A DNA stretch of 54,261 nucleotides, from the IMG/VR virus record IMGVR_UViG_3300048822_000004, positions 1 to 54,261 of that record; one strand, 5' to 3'. The stretch is from a virus. The translations under genes were made by a program, and so were the position numbers. Position 1 is the first letter of the stretch; each line of letters begins with the position of its first letter. Under the pieces are notes generated by a model. That model saw nothing but the letters and a program-made list of their open reading frames with translations, was not told where the DNA came from and searched no databases. Shown here piece after piece: positions 24,674-31,755 of the stretch.

Positions 24674-25191
24674 TGAGTGACAATAAAAAAATTGATTATT
24701 TCGAAAAGATAGGAAAACTACTCAATAAATCGCCAAAACCGATATATATTGCTTTTGCGCTGTACTGCGCTAGAGACCAACTCCATAATATTAAAGATAA
24801 AAACATCTACAATGAATGCCATAAAGCCTTAGCTATTACAGAGGCTTTTATTAAAGGCCAAGCCACTCAATCAGAAATAGAAGCAGCCTACAGCGCGGCC
24901 TACAGCGCGGCCAGCAGCTCGGCCTACAGCTCGGCCCACACGGCCCACGCGGCCAACAGCGCGGCCCACGCGGCCAGCAGCGCGGCCCACGCGGCACACA
25001 GCGCGGCCTACAGCGCGGCCTACAGCGCGGCCTACGCGGCCTACGTGGCCTACGTGGCCTACGCGGCCTACGCGGCCCACGCGGCCCACGCGGCCTATAA
25101 CAATAAATTAGAAGAGTATTTTGAAAAATTAGAGGATATGCTACGAAATCTACACAGAATTGAAAAAATAGTGTTTAATATATGCGATTAA
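24673..25191 (+). CDS. Ala-Ala-X repeat protein, copy 1
   Basis: 172 residues. Residues 1-70 form a conserved domain (NKSPKPIYIAFALYCARDQL, NIYNECHKALAITEAF). Residues about 71-142 are nearly pure A-A-x triplets with x = Tyr, His, Ser, Asn or Val. A helical tail ends in HRIEKIVFNICD, a variant of the LEKIIYDI tail. The N-terminal pattern plus Ala repeats recalls helical Imm5-like proteins, a tentative link. Fourth position in the MoxR-VWA-protease operon is seen directly. The paralog at 42963 is almost identical outside the repeat. Confidence 0.8.
   Translation: MSDNKKIDYFEKIGKLLNKSPKPIYIAFALYCARDQLHNIKDKNIYNECHKALAITEAFIKGQATQSEIEAAYSAAYSAASSSAYSSAHTAHAANSAAHAASSAAHAAHSAAYSAAYSAAYAAYVAYVAYAAYAAHAAHAAYNNKLEEYFEKLEDMLRNLHRIEKIVFNICD
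24884..25098 (+). repeat. GC-rich GCGGCC-type codon repeat
   Basis: About 215 bases built from GCGGCC followed by TAC, CAC, AGC, AAC or GTG codons. It is far more GC-rich than its surroundings and encodes the A-A-x run. Near-palindromic units could promote slippage or recombination with the second array at 43056-43268. Confidence 0.9.
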
Positions 25192-25811
25192 TTTTAATAC
25201 TCATATTCATACCTAGCGTATCGATTGCAAAACTAAGAGTTGCAGTACTAGACACTGGCGTAGATACAGAGATAACAAACGCTCCTTTGTGCTCTAAAGC
25301 ATCTCCTGACTCTAGCAATATAAAGCACGGGACTTCAATAGTTGATTTAATTGCTAAAAATGCAGGTAAAGCTGATTATTGCATAGAGTCTTATAGAATA
25401 TATACCAATAAATGGGATAAAAAGGCTTATTTCAATGTTCTTAGGTATTTACTAAAGAATCCACCAGATATCATTAACCTCAGTATTCAAGGCACAGGAG
25501 AAAGCCCCACAGAGACTAAACTCATTAAACAACTCCTCAACAAAGGCGTGACGATATTAGTAGCGGCTGGTAACTATGGAGAAGTCCTGTCTAAAAAGTC
25601 TTGTAATGTATACCCGGCTTGTGCTGATAACAGGATAATAGTTGTAGGTACATACTCGCCTAGCAGCGATAAAGGCGACAGGATTAACATACTTACCCAT
25701 AAAGACAGTGGGTGCGTTGGAGCTTATTGTTTGTCAGGAACTAGTCAAGCCACTGCAATAGAGACTGGCCGTTTCATTAATTTCTTGAGTACTAAGGAAA
25801 ACGCCAAGTAA
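25182..25811 (+). CDS. Secreted subtilisin-like serine protease (S8)
   Basis: 209 residues with an N-terminal signal sequence (MRLILILIFIPSVSIA). The catalytic triad is visible: Asp24 in AVLDTGVD, His49 in KHGTS, Ser188 in SGTSQAT; LVAAGNYG supplies the oxyanion Asn. It is smaller than typical S8 enzymes and lacks a prodomain. The ATG lies inside the tail codons of the repeat protein gene. It should act outside the cytoplasm, an unusual phage cargo, perhaps with the MoxR-VWA module. Confidence 0.87.
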   Translation: MRLILILIFIPSVSIAKLRVAVLDTGVDTEITNAPLCSKASPDSSNIKHGTSIVDLIAKNAGKADYCIESYRIYTNKWDKKAYFNVLRYLLKNPPDIINLSIQGTGESPTETKLIKQLLNKGVTILVAAGNYGEVLSKKSCNVYPACADNRIIVVGTYSPSSDKGDRINILTHKDSGCVGAYCLSGTSQATAIETGRFINFLSTKENAK

Positions 25812-26037
25812 ACACTATTTTACGATCTACTATGGTTTGTCCAACAAAAGCCCCGCCTACCAAAAAGAATTTTTCATCGTTAGGCACGAGTTTACTCATA
25901 TCATTCAATGTCTTATTAATGCCGTCATTAGCGCCTGTGTAGCGAGCAAAGGCATCTGCAGACTTCTGTACAGATTTTCCGTTACTAGCAAGTCCTGCTG
26001 TGAATAGCATTATAAACAGTAAGGCATTAGATTCCAA
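25792..26037 (-). CDS. Small exported hypothetical protein
   Basis: 81 residues from a TTG that overlaps the end of the upstream minus-strand gene by 11 bases. The N-terminus (MESNALLFIMLFTAGLAS) is signal-like; the rest is polar (ARYTGANDGINKTLNDM, FFLVGGAFVGQTIVDRK). It converges with the protease gene and overlaps it by 20 bases. No family recognised. Confidence 0.5.
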   Translation of the reverse strand: MESNALLFIMLFTAGLASNGKSVQKSADAFARYTGANDGINKTLNDMSKLVPNDEKFFLVGGAFVGQTIVDRKIVFTWRFP

Positions 26038-26239
26038 GAATCACCATGCCTGGATAGTCCACAGAATTGACAGGACGATCAGACCCGTCAAACACCACAA
26101 GTATGTCTGGCATACCTCTACCCGAGTATTCGATTTTAATGATTTCGCCTTCTCTATGGCTATCCCTATCGTAAACCCTAATACCAGGATAAAGAGAGTT
26201 AGGATCGACAGCACGCAATAACCTATTATTCTCATACAT
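26027..26239 (-). CDS. SH3/KOW-like small protein, likely leaderless
   Basis: ATG 26239 is chosen because it falls at the expected +1 of the promoter at 26246-26273; the upstream GTG at 26254 lies inside the promoter spacer. About 70 residues: YPGIRVYDRDSHREGEIIKI, then ILVVFDGSDRPVNSVDYPG. This reads as a small barrel domain. It shares its DNA with a membrane-type frame (26041-26235). Confidence 0.6.
   Translation of the reverse strand: MYENNRLLRAVDPNSLYPGIRVYDRDSHREGEIIKIEYSGRGMPDILVVFDGSDRPVNSVDYPGMVILGI
26041..26235 (-). CDS. Overlapping frame encoding a two-helix membrane protein
   Basis: 64 residues, nested in another frame of the same strand as the SH3-like gene. It has two hydrophobic segments (VLSILTLFILVLGFTIGIAI and CLTGLIVLSILWTIQAW) around a charged loop. 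It starts four bases after the SH3-like ATG. It may be true overprinting or a chance by-product of a beta-rich gene; no ribosome site supports it. Confidence 0.3.
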   Translation of the reverse strand: MRIIGYCVLSILTLFILVLGFTIGIAIEKAKSLKSNTRVEVCQTYLWCLTGLIVLSILWTIQAW

Positions 26240-26245
26240 ATCTAT

Positions 26246-26273
26246 ATGATACACGAGTTGAAAAAAAAGTCAA
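26246..26273 (-). promoter_or_regulatory. Minus-strand sigma70-like promoter
   Basis: Reading the minus strand: TTGACT (26268-26273), 16-base spacer, TATCAT (26246-26251). Expected start of transcription is 26239, the ATG itself, so the mRNA would be leaderless. It lies back to back with the plus-strand promoter at 26280. Confidence 0.6.
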
Positions 26274-26279
26274 ATCCTG

Positions 26280-26314
26280 CTAAAGTAATTCCTAGGTCGA
26301 CCGATAAGTACTAT
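26280..26314 (+). promoter_or_regulatory. GATAAG-family promoter, copy 3
   Basis: CTAAAGT (26280) and CCGATAAG (26301) at the same 21-base offset as at 21244 and 22352, then TACTAT (26309-26314). The -35 position (TAATTC) is poor, suggesting the conserved blocks matter themselves. AGGAGG and ATG 26325 follow at once. Confidence 0.65.
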
Positions 26315-26324
26315 AGGAGGTAAC

Positions 26325-26555
26325 ATGGAATTCAATAAAACGTATAGTAATTGGGTAATGCATAATAAAGAGCATCTCAATATCAGAGAGGTAGAAACAC
26401 ACGGCAAGGATTTAAAGGACTTCTTAGCCAACGCCATGATTTATATAGAGACTTGGCACGGCGGGGAAGGTCCAGATTACAGTGTCGATGATCTTTCTAG
26501 TAAAGACTATGACATGCTTGTAAAAGAATTCACTGAATACTTGGAGGGAACATGA
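26325..26555 (+). CDS. Hypothetical small acidic protein
   Basis: 76 residues with a strong AGGAGGT ribosome site. Helical and acidic (NKEHLNIREVETHGKDLKDF, LVKEFTEYLEGT). First of a chain of small overlapping genes downstream of the third GATAAG promoter. No family recognised; small early-type host-interaction proteins look like this. Confidence 0.6.
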   Translation: MEFNKTYSNWVMHNKEHLNIREVETHGKDLKDFLANAMIYIETWHGGEGPDYSVDDLSSKDYDMLVKEFTEYLEGT

Positions 26556-26755
26556 GAGCAAGTAACGTAGTGAAATTAAACACTAAAATCAAACCAGACG
26601 ATAGCGGTGTCTATAGAACTAAGCATTTCTATAGAGATCAATACACTGCTATGTTTCAGCATATGAATAACATGATTAAGACATACGGTAAAGGCCAAGT
26701 AGCTATAATGATCCGCGATCTCATCGCATCGGGAGGATTGAATGGTAACGATTAA
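26552..26755 (+). CDS. Hypothetical small basic protein
   Basis: 67 residues overlapping the previous stop (ATGA) and the next start. Basic and helical (QYTAMFQHMNNMIKTYGKGQ), without cysteine or membrane segments. Unknown function; kept because of tight coupling in the operon. Confidence 0.55.
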   Translation: MRASNVVKLNTKIKPDDSGVYRTKHFYRDQYTAMFQHMNNMIKTYGKGQVAIMIRDLIASGGLNGND

Positions 26756-26927
26756 AAAGATTGAAACACCTAACTACGTAATTTTGTTAGAAGAAACTGA
26801 GGACTGTCGTTACATAGTAAGATATAAGAGATCTTCAATGGAAGAATACTCATACTTTAGCTTCCAGGATTACAAGTTCGCCAGCGAGATGTTCGACTAT
26901 AATTTAATAGCATTGGAGGGCCATTGA
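26742..26927 (+). CDS. Hypothetical small beta-rich protein
   Basis: 61 residues: VTIKKIETPNYVILLEETED, CRYIVRYKRSS, then a helix. It looks like a small alpha/beta fold. The ATG overlaps the upstream gene by 14 bases, and the stop overlaps a TTG that opens the frameshifted relic downstream. Function unknown. Confidence 0.55.
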   Translation: MVTIKKIETPNYVILLEETEDCRYIVRYKRSSMEEYSYFSFQDYKFASEMFDYNLIALEGH

Positions 26928-27020
26928 AAATCAAGAAGGGTCAAATCTACATGGATTTTAATTTCAGAGATATCTGAAAAAATAACTGAATTAGAGAGGA
27001 TTATATGGGAAATAGACTGA
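26924..27020 (+). pseudogene. Frameshifted relic of a small SH3-like gene with LERIIWEID tail
   Basis: A TTG overlapping the previous stop (TTGA) begins MKIKKGQIYMDFNF, the start of a typical small barrel protein, but stops at 26977. In the +1 frame directly after, ISEKITELERIIWEID ends with TGA at 27018-27020, a clear match to the LEKIIYDI tail. The core between start and tail is missing, so an internal deletion with frameshift is likely. Confidence 0.65.
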
Positions 27021-27094
27021 ATTATGACCAAAAAGTATATATTTTAGCTATTCTAGCCTGTTTTTTAGCTATAGGTGTGATGTGGATGAAGTAA
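27005..27094 (+). CDS. 29-residue single-pass membrane protein
   Basis: ATG 27005 has AGAGAGG in good position. The peptide MGNRLNYDQKVYILAILACF continues LAIGVMWMK: a polar start and one hydrophobic helix. The start lies within the tail codons of the relic upstream, and the end overlaps the next GTG start. Likely real; could influence host membrane or lysis. Confidence 0.5.
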   Translation: MGNRLNYDQKVYILAILACFLAIGVMWMK

Positions 27095-27306
27095 AGACCG
27101 GACAGCTCAGAATGGACCGCATATTTGGTTTATATATGGTAGGAAAAAAAGTCAACGGAGAATTCAATATATTGTGGAAATATACCGGCTATAAACAAAT
27201 AAAAGATCAACAGGTCTTTACTTTTAGTCCTCATACGCTGAGTTTAGATAAGCTCGTAGTTGATGAAGTGACATTACTAGAAAAAATCATATACGATATC
27301 CTATAA
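27082..27306 (+). CDS. Small protein with LEKIIYDI tail
   Basis: 74 residues from GTG 27082. The core (GQLRMDRIFGLYMVGKKVNG, FNILWKYTGYKQIKDQQVFT) reads as a small beta barrel. The tail is LLEKIIYDIL. It is the last gene of the accessory island before the late-block repeat at 27323. Function unknown. Confidence 0.68.
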   Translation: MDEVKTGQLRMDRIFGLYMVGKKVNGEFNILWKYTGYKQIKDQQVFTFSPHTLSLDKLVVDEVTLLEKIIYDIL

Positions 27307-27322
27307 CCAATATAATGACTCT

Positions 27323-27337
27323 GGACTGTATCGCAAT
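27323..27337 (+). promoter_or_regulatory. Late-block repeat, copy 2
   Basis: GGACTGTATCGCAAT, identical in its core to the copies at 13540, 36022, 42906 and 43514. It lies 100 bases before the structural gene at 27438. The leader between contains short hairpins, such as GTAGG/CCTAC near 27395-27415. Confidence 0.6.
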
Positions 27338-27437
27338 TACAGAACCAGGGATTACCTCTGTTCTTCCCGCTATGCTAGCCACAGCTAACGGTGAGTAGGA
27401 CTAACTACCCTACATAACGTGGCAAATAGAGGTAATT

Positions 27438-28115
27438 ATGGCTAACAGGAACTATCCTAACGGCGGACGTCTTTACATGCGTCACGTCAAACCCGCAAAC
27501 ATTACATGCTCTTTCATCGTAGATAGTACGAACGGCAATGGCTTTGGTATTAGAAGCCTTAAAGGCCCAGGCCTTGCCAATGTATTTATGCACACTACGG
27601 CTACCCCTGCTGGTGGTAACCCGAATCCTGCTTCAGGTCTTATCATGGTTCAACTCCAAGACAATTATTTTGCAAGCATTACAGGCGGTAACACGCTTGG
27701 TTCGCCTGTCTCAGGCACTCCCCTTACGTCTGTAACATCTGGAAATGCCTACACAATCGTAAGCGTTGGTACTACTACTCAAGCCCAGTGGCAAGCCTTA
27801 GGCCTTCCTACAGGCATGGTGCCAAACGTAGGTTCTACATTCATCGCAACAACTACTGGCGCTATCCCAGGCACGGGTTCTGTAGAAGCTCCTCTTGCAA
27901 CAGGTACTGGTATTACCAATATTGAGATTATCGGCGACCCTAACCAAACAATCGCTACTACTAATCCTCCCCAGCCCGGCTTTGGCGCTACTATTATCAT
28001 GCAATGCATGAAAAACGGAGTATTGACAGCACCGGCTAATGGCACTGTGATTAGTCTGAGCTTCTTAATGAACGAAAGCTCTGTTAGTGCAGGCAGTCCT
28101 ACACCAGGGAACTAA
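27438..28115 (+). CDS. Virion structural protein with inserted beta module
   Basis: 225 residues starting MANRNYPNGGRLYMRHVKPA. The flanks (LIMVQLQDNYFAS and ITNIEIIGDPNQT, GTVISLSFLMNESS) form a beta structural protein. Residues about 100-150 (AYTIVSVGTTTQAQWQALG onward to GSTFIATTTGAI) look like a module that phage structural proteins often carry as an insert. First gene after a late-block repeat, before the adaptor; a head or tail surface role is likely. Confidence 0.7.
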   Translation: MANRNYPNGGRLYMRHVKPANITCSFIVDSTNGNGFGIRSLKGPGLANVFMHTTATPAGGNPNPASGLIMVQLQDNYFASITGGNTLGSPVSGTPLTSVTSGNAYTIVSVGTTTQAQWQALGLPTGMVPNVGSTFIATTTGAIPGTGSVEAPLATGTGITNIEIIGDPNQTIATTNPPQPGFGATIIMQCMKNGVLTAPANGTVISLSFLMNESSVSAGSPTPGN

Positions 28116-28145
28116 GTCTTAAGTCTCTGTTATTAAAGGAGATTT

Positions 28146-29216
28146 ATGGCAGGAGCACCAGGAACGCCTACAAATTTTATAGCCCAGACTGCAAATATGC
28201 AGAATCTCGTCAGCTGGAATCTTTCAGCTGGCGCGACTTCCTACATAGTACAGCGTAGTCTAGACAATGTTACATATAACACTATCGCAACTATTACTGG
28301 CAGTCCTCTAGCAACGTCTTATCTTGATACAGCCGTTACATCAGGCACCCAGTACTGGTATCAGGTAGCATCTTCTAGTACGGGCGGTACAAGCCCTTAC
28401 ACAATACCGCAGACAGTGACTCCAGCACCTACAGGCGAATGGAGTCTAGGCGCACTTCGCTTAGCAGCTCAGCAACGTGCCGACAGAGTTAATAGTCAGT
28501 TCGTAACTACGGCTGAGTGGAATTCCTACATAAAACAAGCAATGTTTGAGCTATACGACCTTCTCGTTACGTGCTATGAAGATTACTTCTTAGCAACACC
28601 ACTTCAGTTCATGGCTGACGGCGTTACGTTTCAGTTCCCACTCCCTAATGGCGTAAACAGTTATTTCAATGGTATTACGCTACAGCCTGGGTATATCGCT
28701 CCACCATTCTATAAAATCATGGGAGTAGACCTTGCCCTTAATAATGCCAATAATTCGTACGTTACGATTAATAAGTTTAATTTTATTGATAGAAATCGTT
28801 TCGTTTACCCTAACACGGCCTCTACTATATACGGCGTTTTTAACCTTCAGTATCGCGTACTTGGCAACGTCATTGAGTTTATACCTACTCCAGCTGGCGG
28901 CCAAGGAATAAGGATTTGGTATATCCCTAGAATGACTGAGCTTTTACAAGACACCGATACTACGAATTTCGGTATTTCAGGCTGGCAAGAATATGTAATC
29001 GTACGTGCGGCTAAGTATGCGTTAGATAAGGAAGAATCAGATACTACTATCCTTACACAGGAAATCGCATTTCTCAAAGCCCGTATAGAAGAAACTGCTA
29101 GTAACAGAGATGCCGGTCAACCCGACAGGATTAGTGATACGCGCAGCGGTAATGGCAACGGCTGGGGGACTGGGGGCTTTGGCTCAGGTTACAACGGCGG
29201 CACAGGTGGTTACTGA
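28146..29216 (+). CDS. Head-tail adaptor (P22 gp4-like) with N-terminal Fn3 domain
   Basis: 356 residues. Residues about 1-95 are a fibronectin type III domain (PTNFIAQTANMQNLVSWNLS, SYIVQRSLD, TQYWYQVAS). Residues about 100-320 fit adaptor proteins of short-tailed phages (AEWNSYIKQAMFELYDLLV, a late ISGWQEYVIVRAAKYALDKE). A Gly/Asn-rich tail ends it. The Fn3 fusion is unusual for an adaptor and may decorate the tail. It is followed by an inserted minus-strand HNH gene. Confidence 0.75.
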   Translation: MAGAPGTPTNFIAQTANMQNLVSWNLSAGATSYIVQRSLDNVTYNTIATITGSPLATSYLDTAVTSGTQYWYQVASSSTGGTSPYTIPQTVTPAPTGEWSLGALRLAAQQRADRVNSQFVTTAEWNSYIKQAMFELYDLLVTCYEDYFLATPLQFMADGVTFQFPLPNGVNSYFNGITLQPGYIAPPFYKIMGVDLALNNANNSYVTINKFNFIDRNRFVYPNTASTIYGVFNLQYRVLGNVIEFIPTPAGGQGIRIWYIPRMTELLQDTDTTNFGISGWQEYVIVRAAKYALDKEESDTTILTQEIAFLKARIEETASNRDAGQPDRISDTRSGNGNGWGTGGFGSGYNGGTGGY

Positions 29217-29222
29217 ATGATT

Positions 29223-29687
29223 TCAAGTACTTACAAGTTTCTTAGCTCGCCGCCTATTAGATTCAGCAATTTTAGCTCGTGTCTCAGCAGAATGCGTTTT
29301 GCCATAAAAAGGGTTACTACTTCCGGGCATTGGTGGCGGGATATGCTTAGAATTACGTCCTTTTTTAATCATATCAGCCGTATTGTCTTTAGGCGTGCCG
29401 AGGAATAGATGCTTTGGATTAATGCAACTAGGATTATCGCAAGTATGACAAATCAACTGATCAGCCTTAAGCGATCCTATAGTGAGACCTTTGCTTATTT
29501 CATAGGCAACTCTATGAGCTCTAAGATTTCTGCTTTGGTAAGTAATTTTACCATATCCATTCTTGTCTCTAAGTTTATACCAATTCCAACACAAGGAATT
29601 GTCTGGTTGAAATCCATCAGTAGCTGGTATATTCGCGTAACTATCAGTGAAAAATCGTTGTTCAAGAGGCAGTTTGTATTTACCCAT
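29223..29687 (-). CDS. HNH homing endonuclease with NUMOD3-like tail
   Basis: ATG 29687 is chosen because it abuts a consensus promoter. HNH core: NLRAHRVAYEISKG, LICHTCDNPSCINPKHLFLG. The C-terminus NPFYGKTHSAETRAKIAES is a NUMOD3-type DNA-binding motif. It lies opposite to the surrounding late genes, filling exactly the gap between the adaptor stop and the next start. That suggests insertion of a selfish gene with its own promoter. Confidence 0.9.
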   Translation of the reverse strand: MGKYKLPLEQRFFTDSYANIPATDGFQPDNSLCWNWYKLRDKNGYGKITYQSRNLRAHRVAYEISKGLTIGSLKADQLICHTCDNPSCINPKHLFLGTPKDNTADMIKKGRNSKHIPPPMPGSSNPFYGKTHSAETRAKIAESNRRRAKKLVST

Positions 29688-29694
29688 AAGCCTT

Positions 29695-29722
29695 ATTATA
29701 CACAAAATCGTATGGGTGTCAA
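29695..29722 (-). promoter_or_regulatory. Consensus sigma70 promoter of the HNH gene
   Basis: Minus strand: TTGACA (29717-29722), 16-base spacer, TATAAT (29695-29700). The expected start of transcription is next to the ATG at 29687, so little or no leader would be present. Both hexamers are perfect. Confidence 0.85.
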
Positions 29723-29725
29723 CTA

Positions 29726-30022
29726 ATGGCACAGCTCCCACAACGGCTTACACTGACGCAGACCCAGCAGCAATGGGCTTCTATTCTAAATCCTTTGCTA
29801 TCGAATCAGCTAACACAAGGTCAACTCCTTACAGGCGTGACCCTTAAAGACGGCCAAAACGTCGTTAATCATAAGCTTGGCAGGCCCTTAGTAGGATGGT
29901 TCGTTGTAGGACAGAACGCTATGGCGAGCCTGTGGGACAGCCAGGCTAGTAACCAGACGCCTCAGCTAACACTGGTGCTTAACTCTAACGCGGCGGTCAC
30001 CGTTGCATTGTGGTGCTTTTAA
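29726..30022 (+). CDS. Small conserved tail-associated protein
   Basis: 98 residues. The pattern QQWASILNPLLSNQLTQGQL, VNHKLGRPLVGWFVV and ASLWDSQASNQTPQLTLVLN resembles a small beta protein found between adaptor and fibre genes in podovirus-like phages. No ribosome site is visible, probably because the HNH gene inserted just upstream. It ends one base into the fibre ATG. Confidence 0.68.
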   Translation: MAQLPQRLTLTQTQQQWASILNPLLSNQLTQGQLLTGVTLKDGQNVVNHKLGRPLVGWFVVGQNAMASLWDSQASNQTPQLTLVLNSNAAVTVALWCF

Positions 30023-31755
30023 TGGCTAATACGATATCCCCTAACATGAATCTCATAGTACCGTCGGTCGGAAACGAATCTGGGCCGCAGTATGCGACAG
30101 ACATCAATAACAGTTTGGCGCTTATAGACCAACACGACCATAGCCCTGGTAAAGGCGTTAAAATCACGCCTGCCGGTATGAATATCAACGCTACACTGAC
30201 TTTCAACAGTAATGCCGCTACGAATCTCTTATATACGTCGTATACAGCTGAGTCGTCACCAAGTACTGCCCTTCAGTCCATATCTGTGGCACCCGTAAGC
30301 GGAATAGATGAGCTGTTCTACACAGATAGCAACGGTACTACTACACAAATCACTACGAATGGCAAGGTAGACGCCACTATAGCTACTATAGCAGGGCTAT
30401 CCTATAACGCCACTACGAATTCGTGGAGTTTTACTGATCCTGTCTCGCCTTACTATCCATCAAACCTGTACATTGCAAATCTATATTTACAAACTACTAC
30501 CGGTACTTATAATACCGAGATCGTACCGCCTACTTCGGGCAGCTATCAAATCACTCTCCCCGTACCAATGGCGGAAGGTTATTCAGGAATGCCTAACTTC
30601 TTGAATATGAATCCCAGCGGACAAATCGTAAATACCTATTATCTCGATAATACGACTTTGAACGCCTCTGGTAACGTAATTCAAGTCAAACCTGGCGGAA
30701 TAGGCCCTACACAGCTTAGCGCAGCCGCTTTGTCTGAATTTACTACATGGAATGTACAAGATCTCGATTCAAACGGTACTTGGACAGCGCCTACAGGCGT
30801 TAACCAGATATTTATATTGGGATGGGGCGGAGGCTCAGGCGGAGGCGGTGGTGCTGCTTACTCAGCTACTTCTGGTCCTGCAGGAGGAGCAGTAGTTTCT
30901 GGAGGCGGCGGCTATGGTTCGTCTCCATCATTGGTTACTGTGCCTGTAACCCCAGGTACTACATATAACGTAATCATAGGAGCAGGAGGCGCCGGAGGAG
31001 CAGGGGGCGTTACTACGTATTCACCGGCTAGTGGCAATAACGGTTCGATAGGATCGGATAGCTTATTTGTTTTAAACGGTACGACATTCACTGGAACTAC
31101 TACGAATGGATCTAATGTAATCACAAGCGTATCTAGTGTTGCTGGTCTTGCCGTCGGTCAAATCGTTAACGGAACTAATTTACCTGCCAATTCCGTAATC
31201 GCAATAGTTGGCAGTACTACAGTTACTCTCCTCCAAAAGGCCACCGGTAGTGCATCAGGCACAGTATTTACGCCTGCTACGTTCCTTGTTAGATTTCAAG
31301 GCGCTCAAACCGTAGGTGCAGGTGGTCCTGCAGTTACTACTGGCGGAGGCTTTACAGGCTCTCCAGGAACGGATGTATACGCCGCAGCCGGGGGCCAAAC
31401 AGCTGGTGGTGGGGGCGGGGGCGCCACAACTACCCAAACAGGCGCAGGAGCGAATGGCAATAACTCTAATTATGCTTCTGGCGGGTTAGGCGGAACTAGC
31501 AGTGCCGGTACTTTAGGCATTCCTGCTGCAGGCGCGGGCGGAGGCGGGGCTGGTTACGGCGAAGGTGCGAATGGTGCTAACGGATATACATCGGGTTCTA
31601 CTGCTAATAACGGGTCTTCAGGCGCAGCTAATTCAGGCGCTGGCGGAGGCGGTGGTGGAATGATTTACTATAATGCTGCAGGAACTGTTACGGGCGGTAC
31701 AGGCGGAGCAGGTGGTTCTGGCGGATTAATCCTTTATTGGTTAGGAGCGGCATAA
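30022..31755 (+). CDS. Tail fibre with glycine-rich C-terminal domain
   Basis: ATG 30022 overlaps the previous stop; about 577 residues. The N-terminus (ATDINNSLALIDQHDHSPGK) is the virion-attachment pattern of podovirus fibres. The C-terminal half has glycine-rich blocks (GGGSGGGGGAAY, IIGAGGAGGAGG, AGGGGGGM) as in glycine-rich phage adhesins. A beta module is inserted (NGSNVITSVSSVAGLAVGQI), which recurs in the next protein. Likely receptor binding. Confidence 0.8.
   Translation: MANTISPNMNLIVPSVGNESGPQYATDINNSLALIDQHDHSPGKGVKITPAGMNINATLTFNSNAATNLLYTSYTAESSPSTALQSISVAPVSGIDELFYTDSNGTTTQITTNGKVDATIATIAGLSYNATTNSWSFTDPVSPYYPSNLYIANLYLQTTTGTYNTEIVPPTSGSYQITLPVPMAEGYSGMPNFLNMNPSGQIVNTYYLDNTTLNASGNVIQVKPGGIGPTQLSAAALSEFTTWNVQDLDSNGTWTAPTGVNQIFILGWGGGSGGGGGAAYSATSGPAGGAVVSGGGGYGSSPSLVTVPVTPGTTYNVIIGAGGAGGAGGVTTYSPASGNNGSIGSDSLFVLNGTTFTGTTTNGSNVITSVSSVAGLAVGQIVNGTNLPANSVIAIVGSTTVTLLQKATGSASGTVFTPATFLVRFQGAQTVGAGGPAVTTGGGFTGSPGTDVYAAAGGQTAGGGGGGATTTQTGAGANGNNSNYASGGLGGTSSAGTLGIPAAGAGGGGAGYGEGANGANGYTSGSTANNGSSGAANSGAGGGGGGMIYYNAAGTVTGGTGGAGGSGGLILYWLGAA

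Noticed and set aside
24871-25089. Minus-strand Gly-Arg-Val repeat frame opposite the Ala-repeat gene
   Set aside because: It is the mirror image of the GC-rich codon array; it has no conserved ends or ribosome site, whereas the plus-strand gene has a conserved domain and tail.
24884-25098. CRISPR array at the GC-rich repeats
   Set aside because: Units are codon triplets without spacers and lie in a conserved frame; no cas gene is present.
27779-28045. Minus-strand frame opposite the structural protein at 27438
   Set aside because: It overlaps a well-supported gene fully, has no start signal, and its composition follows from the opposite strand.
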